Of a stretch of DNA of 19,511 bases, positions 12,628-19,511 are shown in pieces (within the stretch, counting starts at the first letter, position 1; the number at the start of each line of letters is the position of its first letter). The DNA lies in contig NZ_JBMEMN010000040.1 of assembly GCF_049310905.1 (NCBI RefSeq), positions 1-19,511 on the forward strand, written 5' to 3'. A program made the translations under genes and the position numbers. Source of the DNA: Gudongella sp049310905. GTDB taxonomy: Bacteria > Bacillota > Clostridia > Tissierellales > Tissierellaceae. Under the pieces are notes generated by a model. The model was given only the letters and a program-made list of their open reading frames with translations, was not told the origin of the DNA and did no database searches.

Positions 12628-13042
12628 GAAAATAAAATTGAAAATATCCTAAAAAGTGGTATACTTGAAAATATTGGTCGGTTTAGTCCATTTTCAAGAG
12701 TTGAAGAATATATTTCAAAGAATGAAGCCGCAGAATCGATTTTAAGAGGCTTTAAATATCTAGACATGGTCTAGGTAGGGTTATAGTGTTAAAATTGATT
12801 TATAAGGGGAATAGAGCCTTCAGAATAAATTTTATCAACAAAGGGTTCATGCACCAGGAAATAAAAAATAAAATACCCGGAAAACATTGATATTGCTGAC
12901 ATAAAAGGGTTAAAATTTAACACTTTTTTAACTAATATGTACTAAATTATTGCAGTATATGGTAGTTGTTTACAGTCAAACAAATATTGCAAAATACACA
13001 TAATAGGTTTTAACAGGAAGACCAAAATGTTGAGATTTCAAT
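12628..13042. other. Gene-poor right end of the element
   Basis: No gene with a start and ribosome binding site is seen. The stretch holds the last part of a +1-phase open frame (to 12774), the 22-bp subterminal repeat (12915-12936) and AT-rich DNA up to the attachment site. It may contain integrase and excisionase binding sites. Confidence 0.5.
12915..12936. repeat. Right subterminal direct repeat (22 bp)
   Basis: Identical to 1848-1869 and in the same orientation, 106 bp inside the right attachment site. AAGGGTT precedes both copies. It is a candidate arm-type recombinase binding site. Confidence 0.65.
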
Positions 13043-13080
13043 CCAGTAGGTCGGGGGTTCGAATCCCTCTGGGTACACCA
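13043..13080. repeat. Right attachment site, 38-bp direct repeat
   Basis: This is an exact copy of the last 38 bases of tRNA-Arg, without the 5' half of the tRNA. It is the original chromosomal 3' end displaced by integration and marks the element boundary. Confidence 0.95.
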
Positions 13081-13092
13081 TAATAATTAATT

Positions 13093-13119
13093 GCAAGGGT
13101 TTTTAACCCTTGCTTTTTT
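13093..13119 (+). terminator. Original tRNA-Arg terminator, now displaced
   Basis: GCAAGGGTT (13093-13101) pairs perfectly with AACCCTTGC (13105-13113), followed by TTTTTT. It lies 12 bases after the tRNA 3' end copy, so it was the terminator of the tRNA array before integration moved it 11.3 kb away. Confidence 0.9.
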
Positions 13120-13146
13120 ATTTTAGTTATTACGAAAAATTAACAC

Positions 13147-13229
13147 GTTAAATCATTAAAGTTAACATAATATGGGTAACAGTTAAATGACAAATTTATA
13201 ACTAAGTTAAATCATAGAGTGACTATACT
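13147..13229 (+). promoter_or_regulatory. Upstream region of the MACPF gene with repeated GTTAAAT
   Basis: GTTAAATCA at 13147 and 13206 and GTTAAATGA at 13182 are spaced 35 and 24 bases. The first lies in the dyad TTAAC-AC-GTTAA. TATACT at 13224-13229 is a good -10 box with no clear -35 partner, as expected for an activator-dependent promoter. No gene is present in 13120-13248. Confidence 0.4.
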
Positions 13230-13248
13230 GTAAGGGAGGTAAGGGTCA

Positions 13249-15438
13249 ATGAAAATCTTTCCAAGTAGTGAGAGTATGAAAAATACAGCTTTGGTAAAGA
13301 CGATTATTTCGACGCTAATACTTGCAATGGCTTTTGTACCATTTACACCAGTGCTTGCAGAAGAGTCTCAAACTGAAGGTACAACAATGGTTTTTATAAT
13401 CGATAACAATACATACACTGCAAATGGCGAACTTATTGTTATGGATGTAAGTCCCATGATTATTGAAGAACGTACAATGCTGCCAATCAGGTATGCTGCA
13501 ACTCCTTTAGGAGCAGAGATCCTGTGGGATGGTGAAGAAAAGAAAGTAACCGTTTTCTTAGGTGAGAGGAGTATGGAGCTGTGGGTAGGTGAGAGCAAGG
13601 CCTTAGTCAATGGAGCTGTAGTTCCCATTGATGCCAATAATCCAAATGTTAAGCCTCTCATTGTAAATGGACGGACAATGCTGCCGCTACGATTTGTGAC
13701 CGAGAATCTTGGATGTAATCTAGAGTGGGATGCCGTAACCAAGAAGGTTACCATTACCAAAACTATGGGATCAGATCAACCAATTGATTCTTCGATTATC
13801 CCGCCATTTCAATTGGAACCTTCAATACCCCCAATCGGTTTAACACCAGTAACTCCAATAGACCCATTGACACCATCGACACCTTCAACTGGAACAATAT
13901 CAAAAGTAAGAGTTCCCATAACTGATCTGTCAAAGAGTACGATTGATCAATTGGTTCTGTCAGTTGATACTAGTTATCTTAAAGACCTTTGGAATTTTGA
14001 TCCGGTTGGGGTACCAAGAAAGGTTATGATGAGCGAATCAGGTTTTCCAGTGGTTTTGAGACTTGGCAGGGGATATGATGTATTCGGGAAGTATGCTTCA
14101 GTTGACTCCTTGAAACAGAGTGTCTTGGATTTGGAAAAGCTTATAACTGATCAGAGAATCGAACGTATACGTTATGATCAAGGTTTAGACACTCATATAA
14201 CCAGTGAATCCATTAGGTCATATAGCAATACCATTTCAACAAAGATTAGCGCATCCGGAAGCTATTTCGGATTTGGAGGATCAGTAAAAACAAATTTCGA
14301 TTCAACCCGTACACAACAGCTCAACAATTATTTCTCTACTCATACCTGGCTGATTAAAAAATACGGTGTTTATGTGCATGGTACGACAAATTTAAAAAAT
14401 TATCTCAATGCAGATGCCAAAAATATGATAAATGACAACAATATACCTGCCAGTACAGTTTTTGCAAATTTCGGACATTACGTAGTGATTGACACCATAA
14501 CTGGTGGAAGGGTCGACTATAATATTACTGCCAGTTCTCAATCTTCAACAAGCTTTGAAAACTTCAAAGTAGCTGCAAAGGCAGATTTCAATGTCGTAGT
14601 TCTCAAAGCAGCGGCAGGTGTTGAATATCAGAATATTAAAAATAAATCTGAATATGACAGTAATAAAGATGTGACCACTCGTTCCTACGGTGGAGGATTT
14701 GTACTAAATACTGGTCAGTTTACTAATGATCCTCAAATATTGAGTAAATGGGAAAGCACTCTTGAAGAACATGGCACACTTGTTGAATTTGGAAATACTA
14801 CAGCAAGACCTTTAGTTCCTATTTGGGAGCTTTGTGACAGTTTCTCTAGATCCGTGGAGCTTAAGGCTGAATTCGATAAGCTGAACTTAGCTCAAGGAAA
14901 CCAATGGCCAACAGAGAAGTATGTAGTGGACATTAAGTTTGTTTCAGATCAGGATAAGTTTAAAGCAAGAGCCAAATGTCCTCCAGGATACATGCTTATA
15001 GATGCTGATTTGAATAGCTTGGCTGGCAGCATGGGAGATTACATTTACTTAACATACAAATTGGGCGAGAATGTAGATGAAGCATACACCGATTTCTTCA
15101 TGGAATACGTTGGTAGTCCACAGTCACCAGAGACAAAATTACTGAGCCACAATTCCAACTATGTTCACTATACAAGAATTGGTACTGACTTAAATAAGGG
15201 ACTTAATTATAATTTTACTGATGTATATGGCAAAACATGGAAGAATACAGATTACATTTACATGTGGACCACCAAGGCAAAAACTCTACCACCAATAAAA
15301 GGAATTGCAGTTGCAATGGATAATCCTGATAATAAAGAACCTGAATGGGATAGCGTATATTGGCAGAATACCCTAAGCCCGGCAGATGTCAATAAAGGTG
15401 TTCATGGAAAATATATTTTCATCAAGTTTACAAGATAG
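13249..15438 (+). CDS. Secreted MACPF/perforin-like protein with stalk and beta-prism domains
   Basis: The protein has 729 aa. A signal peptide (cleavage near 37, PVLA-EE) is followed by a copper-amine-oxidase-type N1 stalk domain (about 48-172, with ERTMLPIRYAA and GRTMLPLRFVTENLG). A Pro/Thr linker follows (176-216), then a MACPF-type pore-forming domain (about 225-550) with the signature FGHYVVIDTITGG (408-420). The C-terminal region (about 560-729) has three DLN/DVN-KG...YIY repeats, like MABP/beta-prism domains that bind membranes in Plu-MACPF. The protein probably acts outside the cell and may oligomerise on membranes. It has its own upstream region and terminator. It lies just outside the element. 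Confidence 0.82.
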   Translation: MKIFPSSESMKNTALVKTIISTLILAMAFVPFTPVLAEESQTEGTTMVFIIDNNTYTANGELIVMDVSPMIIEERTMLPIRYAATPLGAEILWDGEEKKVTVFLGERSMELWVGESKALVNGAVVPIDANNPNVKPLIVNGRTMLPLRFVTENLGCNLEWDAVTKKVTITKTMGSDQPIDSSIIPPFQLEPSIPPIGLTPVTPIDPLTPSTPSTGTISKVRVPITDLSKSTIDQLVLSVDTSYLKDLWNFDPVGVPRKVMMSESGFPVVLRLGRGYDVFGKYASVDSLKQSVLDLEKLITDQRIERIRYDQGLDTHITSESIRSYSNTISTKISASGSYFGFGGSVKTNFDSTRTQQLNNYFSTHTWLIKKYGVYVHGTTNLKNYLNADAKNMINDNNIPASTVFANFGHYVVIDTITGGRVDYNITASSQSSTSFENFKVAAKADFNVVVLKAAAGVEYQNIKNKSEYDSNKDVTTRSYGGGFVLNTGQFTNDPQILSKWESTLEEHGTLVEFGNTTARPLVPIWELCDSFSRSVELKAEFDKLNLAQGNQWPTEKYVVDIKFVSDQDKFKARAKCPPGYMLIDADLNSLAGSMGDYIYLTYKLGENVDEAYTDFFMEYVGSPQSPETKLLSHNSNYVHYTRIGTDLNKGLNYNFTDVYGKTWKNTDYIYMWTTKAKTLPPIKGIAVAMDNPDNKEPEWDSVYWQNTLSPADVNKGVHGKYIFIKFTR

Positions 15439-15469
15439 AGGGAATCATATAGCGACTTAATTCAAGAAA

Positions 15470-15526
15470 AATAGCTCCTGATGGATAAAATAAAATTCGT
15501 TGTTCATCAGGAGCTATTCTTTTTTG
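15470..15526 (+). terminator. Terminator of the MACPF gene
   Basis: AATAGCTCCTGATG (15470-15483) pairs perfectly over 14 bp with CATCAGGAGCTATT (15505-15518), followed by CTTTTTTGTTTT. Strong. Confidence 0.93.
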
Positions 15527-15598
15527 TTTTCAAAAATTAGGCTTAAATCTAATAATCACTGGGTATAAAACTCCATGTAGAACTAAGGAGGGATTGAT

Positions 15599-16198
15599 AT
15601 TAAAGAATTCATGGTTTTTTCGGACTTTGCATGTCCGTTTTGTTATATCGGATTTAAAATTGCTATGAGAATGCAGGAAGAGAATCCAGAGATGAGTTTT
15701 ATTTGGTACCCTTATGAACTAGATAAAGATACACCTGAAGAAGGATCTGATCTGGGAGACTCGATACCAAGGGAACAGATTGAAATTGCCTACAGAAGAA
15801 TTGAAAGACTTGGATCAGAGTATAGGCTTGTATACACCAACAAGACGAGAAAGTTCAATACTGGTCTTTTACACAGGGCTGCTGTATACGCTCAGGAAGT
15901 TGGACTATTTTATCCTTTTGCAAGAGAAGGGTTCAAGGCAATATTTGAGGATGGGAAAAATGTTGCACTAAAGGAGGTAGTCAATGAAATTGGACTTGTT
16001 GCTGGTCTTAATATACAGGATATGATGAGATCAATTGAAGAAGGGGACATTGAGGATAAAATGGAAAAAGCCAGGGAGCTCGCTGCAGCATATGGAATTG
16101 AAAGTGTCCCTACCTTTATAAGAGAAGATGGGGTAAAAGTGACTCTCCTTAAGGAGTACAATAAATTTACAGATGATCTGACAAAATGCACTAAATGA
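15599..16198 (+). CDS. DsbA-family oxidoreductase
   Basis: This thioredoxin-fold protein of the FrnE/2-hydroxychromene-2-carboxylate isomerase-like DsbA family has about 199 aa. The CPFC redox motif sits in FSDFACPFCYIG near the N-terminus. The helical insertion and a VPTF cis-Pro motif near the C-terminus (GIESVPTFI) complete the fold. It probably exchanges thiols in the cytoplasm, as no signal peptide is seen. The first ATG (15611) is 18 bases from TAAGGAGGG, but an in-frame ATT at 15599 is six bases from it and restores the usual first strand (MKEFMVFSDF). I therefore place the start at 15599; 15611 is the conventional choice. Confidence 0.87.
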   Translation: MKEFMVFSDFACPFCYIGFKIAMRMQEENPEMSFIWYPYELDKDTPEEGSDLGDSIPREQIEIAYRRIERLGSEYRLVYTNKTRKFNTGLLHRAAVYAQEVGLFYPFAREGFKAIFEDGKNVALKEVVNEIGLVAGLNIQDMMRSIEEGDIEDKMEKARELAAAYGIESVPTFIREDGVKVTLLKEYNKFTDDLTKCTK

Positions 16199-16210
16199 TT
16201 TTGTCACCTT

Positions 16211-16254
16211 AGACTTATTGCAATCAATTTATTGAATTGCAGTAGGTCTTTTTT
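16211..16254 (+). terminator. Terminator of the DsbA-family gene
   Basis: AGACTTATTGCAAT (16211-16224) pairs with ATTGCAGTAGGTCT (16236-16249) through 14 pairs, including two G-T pairs. A T run to 16254 follows. Confidence 0.9.
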
Positions 16255-16327
16255 ATTAAAAAACACAATGACTAGCATTACTAATCTAACATATTTTGAA
16301 TTGATACAGTAATCCTTGTAACAATCA

Positions 16328-16336
16328 TGCTATAAT
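16328..16336 (+). promoter_or_regulatory. Extended -10 promoter of the GH18-macro operon
   Basis: TGCTATAAT is a perfect extended -10 element 20 bases before the start codon. No good -35 lies at 16-18 bases, which an extended -10 can tolerate. Confidence 0.6.
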
Positions 16337-16355
16337 TATATCAGGTGATAAAATT

Positions 16356-18008
16356 ATGAGAAAAATTCTGGCTTTTATACTGTCTATATTTATTATTGTG
16401 TTTGTAGTGTATATTATTTATTCGGATTACACCCAAGTAGAAGTACAAAGCATTTCTGAGGAGGATGGTTTTTATGTCCTTATTGAAGACATAAAACTTG
16501 TGGAAGAATCCGATTATATGTACATTGATGATGAAATACATTTTTCATACGAATTCCTTAAGGAATTTGTAGATGAAGATTTGTTTTATGATGAAGAAGA
16601 ATCCGTGGTAGTTATAACAAACCAGCAATCAGTTGGAAGATTTAGCCTTGAAATGAGCTTAGGAACAATGAATGGCAAGGAAATCCAACTTATAACACCC
16701 CTGAGAAATATAAATCAAAATGTTTATGTACCATATAATCTTGTCAAAGAAATCTATCGTAATGAGTTGGATTTCAACTGGAATAACAAATCACTAATAG
16801 TAGATTATAAAGGATACGAATACATTGAAGGTGAACTTAAAGAAGACTCACAGGTCCACTTAAGCCCACACAAGAGGTCTGCCAAGATAGGTAGTACTTT
16901 GGAATCAGGTGAAAGAGTAGTTGTATTCGCTGAGGAAAGTTCATGGTTTAGAATAAGGACAAAAGAAGGTTTGGTGGGATACGTTCACGAAGACAATCTG
17001 TTGATAGAATACGGTAAAAACAGGTTTAGGATAAAAATGGAAGATGATCAGGATTCGACTTCAAATATAAGTGAACTAATAAATTTAACCTGGGATTATA
17101 CTTATGGTCCAATGAGAAATATTGAATCTGTTCAGGATTTACCTGGCGTAAATGTAGTTGCTCCTACTTGGTTTGATGTAACGGATACCGAAGGAACTAT
17201 TTATGATAAGGGTAGTAGAGAGTATTCTCGCTTATACAGTGAAAAAGGCTACCAGATATGGCCTGCAGTAACCAACTCATTTGACCCGGAATTGACAAGT
17301 GAACTTCTGAAATCCAGTAACACAAGAGAAAAATTGATTGATGATCTTCTTAACATCTATCAGTATTATCAAGCTGATGGTATAAATATTGACTTCGAAA
17401 ATATCTATTATGAAGATAGAGACAATCTTACCCAATTTGTAAGGGAACTCTATCCAATCTTTAGTAGCAATGGTTTAACAGTATCAATGGATGTTACGCC
17501 AAGATCTACTAGTCCAAACTGGTCGATGGTCTATGATAGGGAAAGGCTTCAGCAGTCTCTCGATTATGTTTTCCTGATGGCCTATGATCAACACTGGTCA
17601 GCCAGTCCCATTGCAGGGTCCGTTGCAGAGTACTGGTGGGTGGAGGAATCTGTATCCAGATTATTGGAACAGGTGCCTGCTGATAAGCTGGTCCTTGGAA
17701 TGCCATTTTATTCAAGGGTATGGGATGTGAATAATGACGGAGTTTCCTCTCAAGCAGTAACAATGAATACTGCCTTGGAATTTATTGATAAAAACAATAT
17801 TGAAACAGTATGGGATGAAAGAAGCCAGCAGTTTTATGGAGAGTTGAAAGTAGGGGATACAACCAGAAAAATATGGTTGGAAGATGAAAACTCTTTGTAT
17901 TACAAGGTTTCACTAGTACACAAGTATAATTTGGCAGGGATGGCTACATGGAGAAAAGGATTTGAAATACCTTCTGTGTGGAGAACTCTCGATGGTTATC
18001 TGAACTGA
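16356..18008 (+). CDS. Membrane-anchored GH18 glycoside hydrolase
   Basis: This 550-aa protein has an N-terminal membrane anchor (about residues 4-22), a copper-amine-oxidase-like stalk region (about 38-152), a bacterial SH3 domain (about 160-218, ending LVGYVHEDNLLIEYG) and a GH18 TIM barrel (about 240-548). The catalytic motif is DGINIDFE (341-348) with proton donor E348; the usual middle Asp is Asn. FLMAYDQHW (406-414) is the second GH18 signature. By analogy with spore and cell-wall GH18 enzymes of Firmicutes it should cleave peptidoglycan or chitin-like glycans outside the membrane. The macro-domain gene follows after 13 bases. The ribosome binding site AGGTGAT is modest. Confidence 0.9.
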   Translation: MRKILAFILSIFIIVFVVYIIYSDYTQVEVQSISEEDGFYVLIEDIKLVEESDYMYIDDEIHFSYEFLKEFVDEDLFYDEEESVVVITNQQSVGRFSLEMSLGTMNGKEIQLITPLRNINQNVYVPYNLVKEIYRNELDFNWNNKSLIVDYKGYEYIEGELKEDSQVHLSPHKRSAKIGSTLESGERVVVFAEESSWFRIRTKEGLVGYVHEDNLLIEYGKNRFRIKMEDDQDSTSNISELINLTWDYTYGPMRNIESVQDLPGVNVVAPTWFDVTDTEGTIYDKGSREYSRLYSEKGYQIWPAVTNSFDPELTSELLKSSNTREKLIDDLLNIYQYYQADGINIDFENIYYEDRDNLTQFVRELYPIFSSNGLTVSMDVTPRSTSPNWSMVYDRERLQQSLDYVFLMAYDQHWSASPIAGSVAEYWWVEESVSRLLEQVPADKLVLGMPFYSRVWDVNNDGVSSQAVTMNTALEFIDKNNIETVWDERSQQFYGELKVGDTTRKIWLEDENSLYYKVSLVHKYNLAGMATWRKGFEIPSVWRTLDGYLN

Positions 18009-18021
18009 AAGGAGAATAAGT

Positions 18022-18537
18022 ATGAGGATTGGGGATATTAATATTAACATTAAAATGGGAGATATTACAGAAGAAAAGGTAGATGCCATAGTAAACGCTG
18101 CAAACAATACTCTGCTAGGTGGAGGAGGAGTGGATGGAGCAATTCACAAAAAAGGAGGACCTGCTATACTGGAACAATGTAAAAAACACTCAGGTTGTCC
18201 AACTGGTGAGGCAAAAATAACAACAGCAGGTAATCTACCATGCAAGTATGTAATTCATACAGTTGGACCCATGTATGGTAGAAGTGATTCAATGGAGGAA
18301 GTTCTTCTATACAATGCATATACAAATTCATTAAAACTAGCAGCTGAATATAATCTTAAATCAATTTCTTTCCCTTCCATATCTACAGGCGCATATGGCT
18401 ATCCAATTGATGAAGCAGTTGAAGTTGTAAAACGAGCAATAGAGGATTTTTCGAGAAACGAATCTACTATCAGGGAGATTAATTTAATTCTGTTCAGCAA
18501 TTATAATTTTAAAATATATAGTGACTATTTCGAGTAA
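18022..18537 (+). CDS. Macro-domain ADP-ribose hydrolase
   Basis: This 171-aa protein is one complete macro domain of the MacroD/YmdB type, which removes O-acetyl or protein-linked ADP-ribose. Visible motifs are GDITEEKVDAIVNAAN (13-28), the loop LLGGGGVDGAIH (about 31-42) and SISTGAYGYP near 120-130. It follows the GH18 gene with AAAGGAG upstream and no terminator between, so they are cotranscribed. The substrate in this organism is not evident. There is no signal peptide, so it is cytoplasmic, unlike its partner. Confidence 0.93.
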   Translation: MRIGDININIKMGDITEEKVDAIVNAANNTLLGGGGVDGAIHKKGGPAILEQCKKHSGCPTGEAKITTAGNLPCKYVIHTVGPMYGRSDSMEEVLLYNAYTNSLKLAAEYNLKSISFPSISTGAYGYPIDEAVEVVKRAIEDFSRNESTIREINLILFSNYNFKIYSDYFE

Positions 18538-18608
18538 GCATCTCATTGATCAAGTATGAATTGGTTGTGAAAAATTTAAAATATTAAGAGAATGCAACAT
18601 TTGCTTGG

Positions 18609-18637
18609 TTGACATAAGTTTTTCTATGTTATATTAT
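18609..18637 (+). promoter_or_regulatory. Promoter of the phospholipase C-like gene
   Basis: TTGACA (18609-18614), a 17-base spacer and TATTAT (18632-18637). Transcription would begin near 18644, leaving a leader of about 25 bases. Confidence 0.7.
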
Positions 18638-18668
18638 CAAAGGAGTTGGGAAAACGTAAAAAAAGGGA

Positions 18669-19313
18669 GTGTTCAAAATTTTCGCAGATACTCATAAGAT
18701 AATTGCTTCCAGTGTTTATGACAATGTTCTTGAACATTATGATATAGAGTTGAATAAGGACAAGCTTCTCTGGGGTTCAATAGCTCCGGACATACTTCCA
18801 AAATACAAACTTATAAGACACTATAGAGATGAGAGCATAAATTATGTTGCATTGGAAATAATGAAAATAATATTCGTAAGCCGTTACGTTGATTTTAATA
18901 AGATGACAGATCCAATAGCAATGAAATTGCTTAGTAAAAAAATTGGAGTAGTCTCACATTATCTTTCTGATTATGTATGTTTACCTCATGCTAAAAGGTG
19001 GACGTTCAATGGATCAATGGTCAAGCATATAAGATATGAATCAAAGCTTAATGAATATGCACCTAACCACACATTCAGAAAGAACGTTATTACTATTGAT
19101 GATCTCGATATATATAATGAGAATCCCATCAGTCTCCATACAACAATCAAGAAATATATTGAAGATGTTGTAGAGGAGTACTTCCAAAACAATGGTTTTA
19201 AAAACGACCTTGACTTTGCATTTTCATTGAATCTAAAGATAACATACTTCATACTTGATGTTATCAGAGATTACTCAGAAGAAATTCACGAAGTGTTTGC
19301 ATTGGAGATATAA
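18669..19313 (+). CDS. Zinc-dependent phospholipase C-like protein
   Basis: This protein of about 214 aa resembles the bacterial zinc-dependent phospholipase C family. Candidate zinc ligands are D43 in GSIAPDILP, H51 in RHYRDE and the SHYLSDY segment (about 97-103), with a further His in CLPHAKRW. No signal peptide is visible, unlike secreted clostridial alpha-toxins, so it may be a cytoplasmic relative of unknown substrate. An in-frame TAA at 18657 limits the start. GTG at 18669 overlaps its AGGGAG, whereas an in-frame ATT at 18678 is eight bases from it, so the true start is uncertain. Confidence 0.72.
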   Translation: MFKIFADTHKIIASSVYDNVLEHYDIELNKDKLLWGSIAPDILPKYKLIRHYRDESINYVALEIMKIIFVSRYVDFNKMTDPIAMKLLSKKIGVVSHYLSDYVCLPHAKRWTFNGSMVKHIRYESKLNEYAPNHTFRKNVITIDDLDIYNENPISLHTTIKKYIEDVVEEYFQNNGFKNDLDFAFSLNLKITYFILDVIRDYSEEIHEVFALEI

Positions 19314-19332
19314 GAAATAATATAGATTTTTA

Positions 19333-19361
19333 TTGACAAATAATTTCTGAAGGTATATACT
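19333..19361 (+). promoter_or_regulatory. Strong promoter near the window end
   Basis: TTGACA (19333-19338), an exact 17-base spacer and TATACT (19356-19361). Transcription would start near 19368 and meet a terminator at once, so the product may be a short RNA or an attenuated leader for a gene beyond the window. Confidence 0.7.
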
Positions 19362-19387
19362 ATCCCATATTTGACAGTTAAAAATCA

Positions 19388-19432
19388 AAAAAAGCTTGGA
19401 ACGTGTTGCAATAACAACGTTCTAAGCTTTTT
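19388..19432. terminator. Bidirectional terminator
   Basis: AAGCTTGGAACGT and TTG pair with CAACGTTCTAAGCTT with one G-T pair and one bulged G. A-runs precede the stem and T-runs follow it, so it can act on both strands. It ends the phospholipase-like unit or the short transcript from 19368. No gene is visible from 19433 to the window end. Confidence 0.85.
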
Positions 19433-19511
19433 CATATTACTCGAAAAGTGCGTACCTTTTTTAGTTCTTCGTGATTTTTAAAATATTTTTGACCTGTTTA
19501 TGTTTTAGTAT

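Larger units (their letters stand above)
1769..13080. mobile_element. Integrated phage-satellite-like (PICI-like) element
   Basis: The element is delimited by a perfect 38-bp direct repeat that is the 3' half of tRNA-Arg. The gene order is integrase and repressor on the minus strand, then rightward cro-like, excisionase-like, replication protein, primase-helicase, sigma factor and terminase-small-subunit-like genes, then small accessory genes. This order parallels phage-inducible chromosomal islands of Firmicutes (int, stl, str, xis, pri/rep, terS). No relaxase, large terminase, capsid, tail, holin or lysin is present, which argues against an ICE or a complete prophage. The exact cut positions lie within the repeats and cannot be assigned. 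A minimal integrative plasmid-like element is the main alternative. Confidence 0.75.

Noticed and set aside
1769..13080. Integrative conjugative element or complete prophage
   Set aside because: No relaxase, coupling protein or type IV secretion gene, and no large terminase, portal, capsid, tail or lysis gene, is present between the att repeats.
13368..13760. Minus-strand frame of 130 codons
   Set aside because: Shadow of the stalk-domain part of the MACPF gene.

Overview
The window looks like a chromosome segment of a low-GC Gram-positive anaerobe (Clostridia/Tissierellia-like). The evidence is AT-rich codon use, strong AGGAGG ribosome binding sites, a clostridial-type 5S rRNA plus tRNA array, and copper-amine-oxidase-like stalk domains on secreted proteins. 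The species cannot be named from the sequence.

Left flank (1-1806): the 3' end of a 5S rRNA is followed by eleven tRNA genes in one orientation: Asn(GTT), Leu(TAA), initiator Met(CAT), Glu(TTC), Val(TAC), Asp(GTC), Thr(TGT), Tyr(GTA), Gly(GCC), Gly(TCC) and Arg(ACG). Several spacers carry duplicated tRNA ends and small hairpins.

Integrated element (about 1769-13080, 11.3 kb): the element sits in the 3' end of tRNA-Arg and is bounded by a perfect 38-bp direct repeat (1769-1806 and 13043-13080). Its layout resembles a phage-inducible chromosomal island (phage satellite). A leftward module encodes a tyrosine integrase and an XRE repressor. A divergent promoter region with two matching operators follows. 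The rightward operon encodes a Cro-like protein, a 45-aa small protein, an excisionase-like protein, a DUF4373 replication protein, a zinc-finger/TOPRIM/RecA primase-helicase, small unknown proteins, a complete sigma-70-family factor, a coiled-coil protein and a protein resembling small terminase subunits. No relaxase, large terminase, capsid or lysis gene is visible, so it should depend on a helper for transfer. The terminase-like gene lies between a GC-tract-rich structured non-coding block (10123-10336) and an array of five dyad repeats (10716-10970); these are candidates for a packaging site, regulatory RNA or origin. The right end is a set of small genes: a reverse-strand YjzC-like protein, an XRE regulator and three unknown proteins ending at a terminator.

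Right flank (13081-19511): the displaced tRNA-Arg terminator is followed by host genes. These are a secreted MACPF/perforin-like protein with an N-terminal stalk domain and a C-terminal beta-prism-like region, a DsbA-family oxidoreductase, a membrane-anchored GH18 glycosidase in an operon with a macro-domain hydrolase, and a zinc-dependent phospholipase C-like protein. The window ends with a strong promoter directly followed by a terminator, possibly a very short RNA.
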